Source: an uncultured cyanobacterium
GTDB lineage: Bacteria > Cyanobacteriota > Cyanobacteriia > CACIAM-69d
Direction of reading: 5' to 3'
Assembly (NCBI GenBank): GCA_937894105.1
Contig: CALCTI010000591.1
Location: 1 to 16,884 of the forward strand
DNA: 16,884 bases
Numbering within the stretch: the first letter of the stretch is position 1; every line of letters starts with the position of its first letter. Below are positions 7,392 through 14,054 of this stretch, piece after piece. Under the pieces are notes generated by a model. It was given only the letters and a program-made list of their open reading frames with translations, was not told where the DNA came from and made no database searches. The position numbers were made by a program, and so were the translations under genes.

Positions 7392-9008
7392 CTAATTGGC
7401 GTTAGCCACTTCCCCATGCCAATTTTTAGCAAGACTTTGTATTTCCTTTAAATCGCCAGCGTCCATTTTCTCCACATGCTTTAACACCAGCCCCATTCGT
7501 CCTTGCGATCGCAATTTTTCTTTATGGCGCGATAAGAAATCCCAATAAAAGAAATTGAAAGGGCATGCTTTTTCACCCACTTTTTCCTTTTGTTTATAAT
7601 CGCAACCCTTGCAGTAGTCGCTCATTTTATTAACGTAATTAGCCGACGCCGCATAGGGTTTGGATGCCATCAATCCCCCATCCGCAAAAATCCCCATTCC
7701 CAACACATTAGGCTGCATAACCCAATCGTAGGAATCAATAAAAATGCTGTGAAACCAGTCTTCAATCGCCTGGGGATTAAATCCAGCAATTAATGAAAAA
7801 TTCCCCAAAATCATTAATCGCTGAATATGGTGAGCATAGCCCGTGCGCTTAATTTGATTAATTACGGTGCTCAGACAATTCATCTTCGTTTCCCCCGTCC
7901 AAAACCACTCCGGTAGGGGCTGTTGATGGTCAAACCAATTGCTTTCAGGATAATTTTCATCAACGTTGTCTAAGGCATGACAATAAATTCCACGAATATA
8001 TTCTCGCCATCCTAAAATCTGTCGAATCACCCCTTCAACGCTATTTAAAGGAATATCAGAGTTCTCTTGATAAGCCGCTTCAATTTTTTGAATAACGTCC
8101 AATGGATGAAGTAAACCGATATTGATATAGGGAGAAATCAAAGCGTGCCACATGGTATCTTCGCCGGCAACCATGGCATCTTGGTAGGGACCAAACTTTG
8201 CTAAACGGGTTTCCAGAAAAGAGTCAAGCACGTCCAATGCCTGTTCCCGAGTTGTTCCCCAATTAAAAGGTTCAATATCACCGAATAAAGGGCAATCTAA
8301 ACCTTTTACCTTGTCAATCACTGCCCGTACGTTTACATCGGGTTCAAAGGTTTTCGGTGCGGGCGGATCGAGGGTTTTTTTCGGCGGCTTGCGATTATCC
8401 TTATCAAAATTCCATTGATCTCCTAAAGGATCTTTTGGATTTTCAGGATCCATTAGAACCTGCCATTTTTTTCGACTAAATCGATAAAAATCCTCCATCA
8501 GTAGCCGTTTGCGACCATCGAACCAGTCCAATAATTCCTCTTCTGTCCATAGGAATTGGTTATTAGGAAGAATGTCCAGCTCGCAGGGAAGATCTAGAGA
8601 TTGAATTAGGTTTAAAAACGGACGATCCGCCGGAGCCATCACCAGCAAACGTTCAATCTTCTGCTCCTTAATCCAAGGAATGAGTGCCTCTGAAAAACTC
8701 TCCGCCTCCACCAATGTCGCCAACCAGCCTGCCTCTTTTAGCTCACCCATAAAACTACGCATCGCCGACCACACCAGCACTAGCTTTTGGCGGTGATAGG
8801 GACGCTGGCGAATCCAATTGGTGGATTCAACGGCAATAACCGGCGTTTTGTCCCGGTGATCTGCTTGGGACGCCAGAGCTGCCTGCGGTGCCCAAAGCTG
8901 ATCCCCCAAAATCCAAATACCTGTTTTAACTGAGGCCTCTAATGCACTTTCCGGTGTGGACTTCTTTTTCTTAGGGGATTTTGGGGAGGAGGGTTTCGAC
9001 GTGGGCAT
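7392..9008 (-). CDS. Iron-sulfur bacterial cryptochrome/photolyase (FeS-BCP, PhrB-like)
   Basis: A 538-aa flavoprotein of the cryptochrome/photolyase superfamily, in the prokaryotic [4Fe-4S] branch (type: Agrobacterium PhrB, a (6-4) photolyase). The N-terminal alpha/beta domain begins after a basic Ser/Pro/Lys-rich tail (residues 1-28) with GIWILGDQLW; the C-terminal half is the helical FAD domain (GWREYIRGIY, GYAHHIQRLM, DSYDWVMQPNV). Counted from ATG 9008, four cysteines (378, 466, 469, 482) are spaced 88, 3 and 13 residues apart, the same spacing as the cluster ligands of PhrB (350, 438, 441, 454). It should repair UV lesions using light; members bind a lumazine-type antenna rather than folate. 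GTG 9011 directly precedes the ATG. The gene is more A+T-rich than its neighbours and has only one HIP1 octamer in 1.6 kb. Confidence 0.93.
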   Translation of the reverse strand: MPTSKPSSPKSPKKKKSTPESALEASVKTGIWILGDQLWAPQAALASQADHRDKTPVIAVESTNWIRQRPYHRQKLVLVWSAMRSFMGELKEAGWLATLVEAESFSEALIPWIKEQKIERLLVMAPADRPFLNLIQSLDLPCELDILPNNQFLWTEEELLDWFDGRKRLLMEDFYRFSRKKWQVLMDPENPKDPLGDQWNFDKDNRKPPKKTLDPPAPKTFEPDVNVRAVIDKVKGLDCPLFGDIEPFNWGTTREQALDVLDSFLETRLAKFGPYQDAMVAGEDTMWHALISPYINIGLLHPLDVIQKIEAAYQENSDIPLNSVEGVIRQILGWREYIRGIYCHALDNVDENYPESNWFDHQQPLPEWFWTGETKMNCLSTVINQIKRTGYAHHIQRLMILGNFSLIAGFNPQAIEDWFHSIFIDSYDWVMQPNVLGMGIFADGGLMASKPYAASANYVNKMSDYCKGCDYKQKEKVGEKACPFNFFYWDFLSRHKEKLRSQGRMGLVLKHVEKMDAGDLKEIQSLAKNWHGEVANAN

Positions 9009-9073
9009 CACTAACGGGTAATTTTAAGGGCGAAATTTTAGGGTTATGTTTTTGGGGGCATAACTAACAGCTA

Positions 9074-9490
9074 TTAGGAGGTGGTTTGGCGATCGCCCCG
9101 CACCAGTGTCTGAATTCCCAGCGCCAACAGCCCCAATGCCACGCTCCCAACAATTCCAGTTCCCAAAGCGCACACCCCCACCACCGTGGTGCGTACCAAA
9201 GCCGAAATATTTTGGGCTAAAGGGTTGGTGCTGGCCAGGGGCTTGGCAGCAAAATTTCCAGCAATGGAAGTGGCTAGAAAATATAGCCCCACCGCCATGG
9301 AACCGGCGATCGCCGAACCGCTAATGCAATTAAAAGGCGATGGTGTGCCCTTGCCAGCGTTGCTTTCCACCGTCTCCGCCGCCGAGTCGGAGCTTTCCGA
9401 AACGTCCTGGTTTACTCCCGCCTCTACCGCATCCTTGTCCTCAGGCGATCGCCCAGAATCCCTATTGCCATTGCTATTGGTGTCGCTCAT
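9074..9490 (-). CDS. DUF3082 small membrane protein
   Basis: A 138-aa protein with an acidic, low-complexity N-terminal half (about residues 1-45, rich in Ser, Glu, Asp, Asn) and two hydrophobic segments: roughly 55-79 (ISGSAIAGSMAVGLYFLATS) and 100-128 (TTVVGVCALGTGIVGSVALG). The pattern of helix, FAAKPL plus a short polar linker, and second helix is what I recall for the cyanobacterial DUF3082 family, whose function is unknown. The first gene of a same-strand run: the photolyase gene begins 65 nt downstream, then folP. ATG 9490 is the natural start. No catalytic residues are evident; a membrane anchor or small assembly factor are both possible. Confidence 0.8.
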   Translation of the reverse strand: MSDTNSNGNRDSGRSPEDKDAVEAGVNQDVSESSDSAAETVESNAGKGTPSPFNCISGSAIAGSMAVGLYFLATSIAGNFAAKPLASTNPLAQNISALVRTTVVGVCALGTGIVGSVALGLLALGIQTLVRGDRQTTS

Positions 9491-9620
9491 TTAACCGCCT
9501 TGCCCCATTCCACATTGCACAAGCATCAGGAGTTTTAGGTTCCCTCCGCGCTTGTTAAACTATCTTAAAGCAACCGACCCTGGGGAGAACTATTAGAAAG
9601 ATTATTCGGCTTTGCAGGTG

Positions 9621-9660
9621 ACTGTTGTCCCATTGTCGCTTCGAGTAGCGGGACAACAGT
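9621..9660. repeat. Perfect 11-bp hairpin next to a tandem repeat array
   Basis: ACTGTTGTCCC (9621-9631) pairs perfectly with GGGACAACAGT (9650-9660). The loop can add GCT/AGC pairs around TCGAGT. The right arm ends in GT, which is also the start of the first 14-nt repeat unit. Neither side has a T-run typical of an intrinsic terminator. It sits in the gene-free 9491-9867 stretch between the divergently reading backs of the DUF3082 gene (promoter side) and the 259-aa gene (3' side). Confidence 0.6.
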
Positions 9661-9754
9661 CAATCAGGTTTAGTCAATCAAGTTTGGCCAATCAAATCTA
9701 GTTAATCAAATCTAGTCAATTAATTTAGCGAGTCAACTTAGCCAATTAGTTTTT
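9659..9754. repeat. 14-nt tandem repeat array, about seven units
   Basis: Seven consecutive units match the pattern GTCAATCAAATTTA: starts at 9659, 9673, 9687, 9701, 9715, 9728 and 9741, with the fifth and sixth differing in length by about one base. Units 3 and 4 differ at one position (GCCAATCAAATCTA and GTTAATCAAATCTA differ at base 2 or 3). There are no spacers, so it is not a CRISPR array. It could be a slippage minisatellite or a set of binding sites (iteron-like); no initiator gene is nearby. Confidence 0.75.
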
Positions 9755-9787
9755 TTGCCTAAATTTCATACTCAATAAATACGAGGG

Positions 9788-9819
9788 GCGCTCTCAATAT
9801 TTTTGGTTCTAAAGAGCGC
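9788..9819 (-). terminator. Possible 3' hairpin of the 259-aa gene
   Basis: GCGCTCT (9788-9794) and AGAGCGC (9813-9819) form a perfect 7-bp stem with an 18-nt A/T-rich loop, about 50-80 nt beyond the stop codon of the minus-strand gene at 9868. On that strand it is followed by CCCCTCG and then TATTTATT, which is a poor U-tract, so termination activity is uncertain. Confidence 0.35.
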
Positions 9820-9867
9820 ATTACCCCCGATTACGTAAACAGTTTGGGGCTTGATCTACGGCGCGCC

Positions 9868-10647
9868 CTAAGTCAAGTACTTCGTGTTAGGAATGATGCC
9901 AAAAAATGCATACTCATACCACGTCGTCCAAATAAAGCTACGAATCCAGCGGCGACGTTTTTGGGGGTGGATTTCGTAATCAAACGCCCCCCGGCTGGGA
10001 TCAATCGAAGCTAAGTGCTTGTTGCAATCACACCCATGCTGATAGGTAAAGCCGTATTTAGAGGCAATACTTTGGAGCTTCATTTGAATCGCAAAAACTT
10101 TCCCGGCATGAAGCACCGCATCCCAGGGGCGCTTCACATCCTGATCGCGTGGATCGTAGCGCAATGCCCGCTCTTCAAATAAGTCGTCCTGGTAAATCGG
10201 CGAAAGATTCACATGGTAGAAGCTGGCGGGCAGCTCGTAGCCAAATTCCGCAAACAATTCCATGCCGATGCGAATCACATTAATCTGATCCTGGCGATCG
10301 CCCCCGGCCGACTCAAACTGTTCTAAAATCTCAGCAAAATTTGGATAGCTGTTTACTTGAAAATCCACCCCGTAGAACTCGAGAGTTTCAAGGGCAAGCT
10401 GTCCAAAAAGTTCACACAACGCAGGCTTAAGATGGGCCAGCTCTCGACGCTCGTTAAATAAATCCAAGTCGCCGTGTTCAAGCTTATACTGGAACAACTG
10501 CGCCATCTCCACAAAACTTTGAGTATCGGCAAGTGCAATATTCCCTTTACCGCTAGCAATATCTTGCCAAACGGGCGGTAACTGGGACACTGCTACGGCA
10601 TTCTCCCCAGCGACTACGGGCACTTCAGGTGCTTTCACTAAAAGCAT
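9868..10647 (-). CDS. Unrecognised 259-aa protein with a strong promoter
   Basis: I do not recognise the family. The protein looks soluble and well folded. Its N-terminal 25 residues are Val/Ala-rich, then mostly helical segments follow (FVEMAQLFQYKLEHGDLDLF, ALCELFGQLALETLEFYGVDF, IRIGMELFAEFGYELPASFY). Near the C-terminus is a notable HGCDCNKH motif (204-211) that could bind a metal or form a disulfide, then a very basic QKRRRW patch (229-234) and an aromatic WTTWYEYAFFG segment. Start ATG 10647 is firmly supported by GGAGGT six nt upstream, and a consensus-like promoter lies 45-73 nt upstream, so it is probably well expressed. It diverges from the 69-aa gene. No signal peptide is obvious. 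Coding bias is ordinary for the window, with one HIP1 octamer. Confidence 0.85.
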   Translation of the reverse strand: MLLVKAPEVPVVAGENAVAVSQLPPVWQDIASGKGNIALADTQSFVEMAQLFQYKLEHGDLDLFNERRELAHLKPALCELFGQLALETLEFYGVDFQVNSYPNFAEILEQFESAGGDRQDQINVIRIGMELFAEFGYELPASFYHVNLSPIYQDDLFEERALRYDPRDQDVKRPWDAVLHAGKVFAIQMKLQSIASKYGFTYQHGCDCNKHLASIDPSRGAFDYEIHPQKRRRWIRSFIWTTWYEYAFFGIIPNTKYLT

Positions 10648-10691
10648 TCGTTACCTCCAAGACAGATAACTCTATATAGATGCTGCTTTGG

Positions 10692-10720
10692 AATCTACTC
10701 TGCCAATTGGGGTCTGTCAA
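10692..10720 (-). promoter_or_regulatory. Sigma70-type promoter for the 259-aa gene
   Basis: On the minus strand a perfect TTGACA (-35, complement of 10715-10720) is followed after exactly 17 nt by TAGATT (-10, complement of 10692-10697; 4 of 6 consensus bases). Transcription would begin near 10684, giving a leader of roughly 37 nt that contains the GGAGGT ribosome-binding site before ATG 10647. Confidence 0.65.
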
Positions 10721-10810
10721 TATGTGGTAACGAGCAAGTCCGTAGCGTTCTACACGTACACTTTTTTGCGTTGATACTATTCTTTTAAAGATTAGGAATG
10801 CACGGTTAAG

Positions 10811-10830
10811 TGGGCGTAAAAATGCGCCCA
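10811..10830. repeat. Small hairpin in the divergent intergenic region
   Basis: TGGGCG (10811-10816) pairs with CGCCCA (10825-10830) around an 8-nt A/T-rich loop. It lies 84-103 nt before the 69-aa gene, on the + strand, and beyond the promoter of the divergent 259-aa gene. It might be part of the small gene's leader; its function is unknown. Confidence 0.4.
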
Positions 10831-10913
10831 AGGGTATATAGACAAAGTTAGTAAAAACCTGCTGACTTTGGCATGATATTACGATTGCTTTAGCTTGATT
10901 TTTAGGAGGCTCC

Positions 10914-11123
10914 ATGGCACACCTTTCATCTTCAATCCCCGCCGCCACGGCTGATGACGCCGCGATTTGGCAAAACTTAAAAGAGGCGATCGCCGCTAGC
11001 TCTGGTTTTCAACAATGGAAGCAAGAGCACAATAATGACGACACTAACGTTGATATCAACGCTTCCGTTGATCACCTAGTGCGGCGGTACCTGCGGGAAA
11101 CCCTAGAAACCCTCGCCTATTAA
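10914..11123 (+). CDS. Small conserved-looking 69-aa protein of unknown function
   Basis: A short gene with a textbook ribosome-binding site (AGGAGG, 6 nt before ATG 10914). It encodes an acidic to neutral soluble protein: a Ser/Ala-rich start, then a predicted helix (AAIWQNLKEAIAASSGF, 16-32), a polar Asn/Asp-rich linker (38-49) and a second helix ending DHLVRRYLRETLETLAY. The ending and the two-helix layout resemble small hypothetical proteins I have seen in cyanobacteria, but I cannot name a family. One HIP1 octamer is inside. It diverges from the 259-aa gene and is followed after 27 nt by repeat copy D. An antisense open frame over this region is considered spurious. Confidence 0.8.
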   Translation: MAHLSSSIPAATADDAAIWQNLKEAIAASSGFQQWKQEHNNDDTNVDINASVDHLVRRYLRETLETLAY

Positions 11124-11150
11124 GATTGGCGGATAAAATTGGCGGATGTT

Positions 11151-11208
11151 CAGGGGCTGAACTCTTCGCAGCTATTGAGTTTGGTATTTAGTTGATGACC
11201 GCCCTGAG
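11151..11208 (+). repeat. Palindromic repeat, copy D (solo copy)
   Basis: Same family as copies A, B, C and E, in the B/C orientation: a start CAGGGGCTGAACTC, an inner AACTC/GAGTT pairing, the block TTAGTTGATGAC and an end GCCCTG that pairs with CAGGG-C. No partner copy is visible on either side. It lies just after the 69-aa gene and before the 3' end of the kinase gene, so it could also form a hairpin at the 3' end of either transcript. Confidence 0.6.
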
Positions 11209-11290
11209 TGTCGGCCCTCTGTTGTACCAAGCTTGGTTCTTCCAAGGCCCCTTTCAGCGGTGCGTCCAAAAATCGCAAAAAATCCCCCAA

Positions 11291-11322
11291 AGCCTGGGAT
11301 CCTAAAAGCCTAGGATCCTAAC
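11291..11322 (-). terminator. Duplicated 16-nt motif forming a hairpin at the kinase gene end
   Basis: Two near-identical 16-nt units on the + strand (AGCCTGGGATCCTAAA, then AGCCTAGGATCCTAAC) overlap the kinase stop codon (11310-11312). They create a perfect 7-bp stem GGATCCT/AGGATCC (11298-11319) with an 8-nt loop. On the minus strand, T-rich tracts (GATTTTTTGCGATTTTTGG) follow shortly after, so this may act as an intrinsic terminator. The nearby 12-bp palindrome ACCAAGCTTGGT (11226-11237) lies further downstream. Confidence 0.45.
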
Positions 11323-12863
11323 GCCTGCGTAATCTTAGGCTTTAGTTGTTCTAGCTCTTGCTTGAGCTTGATTTTACTTAGGTTTGACTGGGTTGCTGGC
11401 ATGCCCTTACTTTTCTCCATCCATTGATAGAGCATACGGCGGTGGGCGGAACTTAAGGTAACCTTTGCTACATGCCGACATAGCTGTGGATCTTCAATGG
11501 CGAAAAATAAAATTCGATATTCCCCGGTTTTACACAGCACTTCTAGCAGCTTCAGCAGAAATGATCGCTTCAAATCCAAATAACACGGCAGCCATTTGGG
11601 ATCGGGATCCTTTCCTTCGCCCATTTTGACCTCCAGCACCGACAGCCACAGCACCATGGGATGAGGCGTCATGGCACCGCGGAAACGATGGTACGTGTTT
11701 CGCTTGGGAGCATTTTGCTCTTGCGATCGCCGTTTAACCGTCTCAATCACCGCCTCCGGCAACATCACCCATTTGGAGACAATGGGCGATCGGCTAGAGG
11801 GAATTAAATGGGGAAAGACAATCTCGGCCACAGGTTTATCCGCTGGCCACGTTTGCAGGCGACACATGGTGTCAGGATCCACCGTTTTCCCTGACGCCCC
11901 CTGATCCTGCTCGGTGCCAGGCTCAGGAACATTGGCACGAGATAGGGTATCTTCAATGCGCCGACTAATCGCCCGCCCTGGCTTATAGCGATGCTCCATA
12001 GGCTCAAGCAGCTGCAGAATTTCATCAATATCCCTAGGACGGCGCCCAGGATTCTTTGAAAGACACTGCATCACCAACTGATCCAAAGCCCGAGGAATTT
12101 TCAGCCCAGGGCGAGCCTTGTTCATAGGGCGCGGCGGCTGTTCCTTGTGGGTCTTGTACCAGCTTCCAAAGGAGTGAGTGTCCGCCTGAAGGGGCATTTT
12201 CCCTGTCAGCATTTCGTACTACACAATCCCCAGGCTGTAAATATCCGCCTGACTGGTGAGCTCCTTCCCCTCCATTTGCTCCGGAGAAGAATAGGCGAGG
12301 GTGCCCATAAAGTGGCTGGTTTGACCCTGGTCGTCCTGCAACAGTTTAGCAATGCCGAAGTCGAGGATTTTTACCGTTTCCCCCCGTTCGGGGTCTTGCA
12401 CCACCAGCAGGTTGCTGGGTTTGATATCTCGGTGAATAATGGGGCACACCTTACCGTCGATGGTAAGTCCCTGGTGGGCCGCCTGGAGACCAGAACATAT
12501 TTGGTGGGCCATCGTTAAAAATCGCGGCAGGGGGATAATTTCCTGCTTAAGAAGCACGCTAAGGTCGCGCCCCTCAAGAAATTCCATCACGTAAAAAGGA
12601 ATTTCGTCGTCGCTAATGTCGTAATCCAGCACCTGTACAATATTGCGGCTTTTTTGTCCCAGGGAAAAGCAGGCCCGCGCCTCGAGCATAAAGCGATCGC
12701 GCATCTGTTCATTAATGAGCGCCTGGGTTAAAAACTTAACCGCCACCGGCGCGTCTAACAGCACATGGCGAGCCCGATAAACTCGTCCCATCGCCCCTCG
12801 CCCCACCAGCTCCATTAGCTGATAGCGATCAGACAGTAGGCGACCAATGTTGGGATCCGTCAT
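11310..12863 (-). pseudogene. Ser/Thr protein kinase interrupted by an in-frame amber codon
   Basis: One continuous reading frame of about 517 codons with a single TAG (12219-12221). The N-terminal part from ATG 12863 has a Hanks-type kinase domain: GRGAMG (21-26), the ATP lysine K43 in VAVKF, E61, HRDIKPSN (144-151, catalytic D146), DFG (168-170), SPE (193-195) and DIYSLGIV (207-214). Then comes TAG where the family normally has Leu (SLGIV-L-YEMLTG); one base change from TTG would explain it. The frame resumes at once with YEMLTGKMPL and CLSKNPGRRP, the end of the kinase fold, then an uncharacterised C-terminal region of about 220 residues (LPEAVIETVKRR, LWLSVLEVKMGEG). Without readthrough the kinase lobe is truncated and probably dead. 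ATG 12212 could restart translation but would lack the active site. Natural mutation, readthrough or sequence error are all possible. TTG 12944 is a less likely start. Confidence 0.88.
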
Positions 12864-13057
12864 AGGGTCGGAGGACCGGGCTAGGGCTGGTGAAAGGAGG
12901 GGAGTAAGGGGATTGATGCTGGAAGTGGCCAGCAGCGAAGTCAACTAAGAATAATTTTCAGCGAAAGGGCAGTGAAAACCGGGCTGCCTCGCCAAAAGGG
13001 TAATGAAGTTCTGACTAGGGGATTTTAAGGACGATTTAATCACAATCTTATGGCGTT

Positions 13058-13240
13058 CTAATCTGCCACTTTTGAGGCACGACAAACCCGGCGGAGATGA
13101 TCGCCACGTCTTCTAGAAATTGCCTGAGCAAACAATCGGTACTGATTGTGGACAGCCAAGGCGGATTCTGTGTAGCACCCAACCCAAGAAACAGTCTGAG
13201 CAAATTTGAGAGTAGTTTCAACGTCTAAAGCTGTCTTCAA
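13058..13240 (-). CDS. Possible small ORF or gene remnant, unrecognised
   Basis: An open frame of 60 codons starting at TTG 13240, with an upstream in-frame TAG close by and no clear ribosome-binding site. The translation has a mixed composition with a basic stretch near the end (AISRRRGDHLRRVCRAS). I do not recognise it. It may be a remnant of a larger gene or chance; I lean towards not functional. Confidence 0.2.
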   Translation of the reverse strand: MKTALDVETTLKFAQTVSWVGCYTESALAVHNQYRLFAQAISRRRGDHLRRVCRASKVAD

Positions 13241-13342
13241 GATGCAATCCTAGCGCCCTTTTTGCCATCCCCAGTCGCGCTTCTACCGCTATGGTAGTCA
13301 ACGCAAACGAGGAAGACGACTTTTGCTTCAAACTGAAACGAT

Positions 13343-13401
13343 TTAGGGGCCATCGTTAATTAAATCTCAACGTTTTGCACCATAAGGCCCATATCTCCTA
13401 A
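13343..13401 (-). repeat. Palindromic repeat, copy E (left half of the second paired unit)
   Basis: A 59-nt element, the same length as copy A and in the same orientation, identical at about 34 of 59 positions without gaps; the best match is at the ends and around the AATT block. Its ends TTAGGGGCC and ATCTCCTAA pair with one mismatch over seven positions. Copy C follows in opposite orientation after a 14-nt T-rich spacer, giving a unit of 131 bp (13343-13473). Confidence 0.6.
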
Positions 13402-13415
13402 TTCAGTTTTCAGAT

Positions 13416-13473
13416 CGGGCGCGGTACTCCCCCCTGCGTGAGGCTTCTGGAATTAATTGATGACGTACCCTAG
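13416..13473 (+). repeat. Palindromic repeat, copy C (right half of the second paired unit)
   Basis: Closely matches copy B: both share GGCTTCTGGA and ATTAATTGATGAC and differ at about nine of 58 positions, with two single-base indels. Outer ends GGGCGCG and CGTACCC pair with one mismatch and one G-T pair. The copy lies about 580 nt before manC. The start of a spurious 80-codon open frame (13457) falls within it. Confidence 0.75.
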
Positions 13474-13632
13474 TGGCCAATGCCACAATCGACGGTTTGG
13501 GGCAACGCTGCTGCAATTGCCTTACTTTGCAATTATATTTTGTGGCTGCGCAAGATGCGTGATAGTTAATAATCCGGAGATTTTTAAGTCTGTTTTTTTA
13601 GGGTTGCATGGGCTAAAGTCCGGACTGAATTC

Positions 13633-13751
13633 ATACCAAATCCGCTTTAACTACCCCAAGATGATGGTTTTAGCTAAACCCTTATTCCGAAAGGCTTAGC
13701 ACCCATTGGGCTATCTTTACGAAGTTGGGATTAACATTCCGGATTTGGTAT
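13633..13751. mobile_element. MITE-like element, 119 bp with 12-bp perfect terminal inverted repeats
   Basis: ATACCAAATCCG (13633-13644) and its exact reverse complement CGGATTTGGTAT (13740-13751) bound a 119-bp segment. Beyond the 12 perfect bases the arms continue as a looser match (TTAAC-TACCCCAA on the left, TTAATCCCAA on the right). There is no transposase gene inside. ACCAAATCCG-type ends feel familiar from intergenic DNA of other cyanobacteria, but I cannot confirm that here. A clear target duplication is not visible. Confidence 0.6.
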
Positions 13752-13870
13752 CAGCAGCCTGGGCATTGAAATAACTATTTTTTGCATTGTCATTATCGTG
13801 GCACCCTTACCCCATTGTTACGCTCTCTGTTCGCGCTGCGCCACAATTTATGGGTATGGAGGTTGATGGA

Positions 13871-13925
13871 AGGGGGCTATCATTTTGGGGTTTCCTGATT
13901 CCCTGTGAAGGGCTAGGTATCCTAG
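13871..13925 (-). repeat. Possible degenerate copy F of the palindromic repeat
   Basis: A 55-nt stretch sharing AGGGGGCTATCAT, CTGTGAAGGG and a CCTAG end with the + strand reading of copy A (AGGGGCTGTCAT, CTGTAAGGG, CCCCTAG) in the same order and similar spacing. The middle is divergent and the ends no longer pair well. It contains the short palindrome GCTAGG-TAT-CCTAGC near its right end (13911-13925 approx.). Confidence 0.3.
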
Positions 13926-13974
13926 CGTAGGGGAGAGTTCCATTAGGAACAGAAAGGCTTCGGTTCGTGTTTTA

Positions 13975-14022
13975 AGCGTCTTGATTTATCAGCGCTTTGA
14001 TTTATCAGCGTCTTAAATTTAA
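13975..14022. repeat. 16-nt tandem repeat, three units, just upstream of manC
   Basis: AGCGTCTTGATTTATC (13975-13990), AGCGCTTTGATTTATC (13991-14006) and AGCGTCTTAAATTTAA (14007-14022). The first two differ at one position, the third diverges at its end. The array ends 33 nt before the manC ATG, where promoter or leader sequence is expected, so copy number could affect expression. Confidence 0.7.
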
Positions 14023-14054
14023 GAGTTCACATAGCAGGTTTGGAGGGGTTGGGA

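Larger units (their letters stand above)
12864..14054. other. 1.2-kb gene-poor, repeat-rich region
   Basis: Between the kinase gene and manC I find no convincing intact gene. It holds repeat copies E and C (paired), a MITE-like inverted repeat, a degenerate copy F and a 16-nt tandem array, all listed separately. A minus-strand open frame of 60 codons (13058-13240) begins only with TTG and has no recognisable relatives, although its second half is basic (RRRGDHLRRVCR). HIP1 octamers are absent from 12.70 to 14.18 kb, consistent with non-coding or recently inserted DNA. Confidence 0.6.

Noticed and set aside
9659..9754. CRISPR array
   Set aside because: The 14-nt units are directly adjacent with no spacers, too short for CRISPR repeats, and there are no cas genes.
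10625..10948. 107-codon minus-strand open frame over the divergent control region
   Set aside because: It overlaps the promoter of the 259-aa gene and the start of the 69-aa gene, both with strong signals; the product looks like translated non-coding DNA.
13570..13630. RNase P RNA-like words (AAAGTCCGG)
   Set aside because: Only a short word matches; none of the other conserved RNase P elements are present.
13457..13699. 80-codon + strand open frame
   Set aside because: It begins inside repeat copy C and ends inside the MITE-like element, has no ribosome-binding site and no family resemblance.
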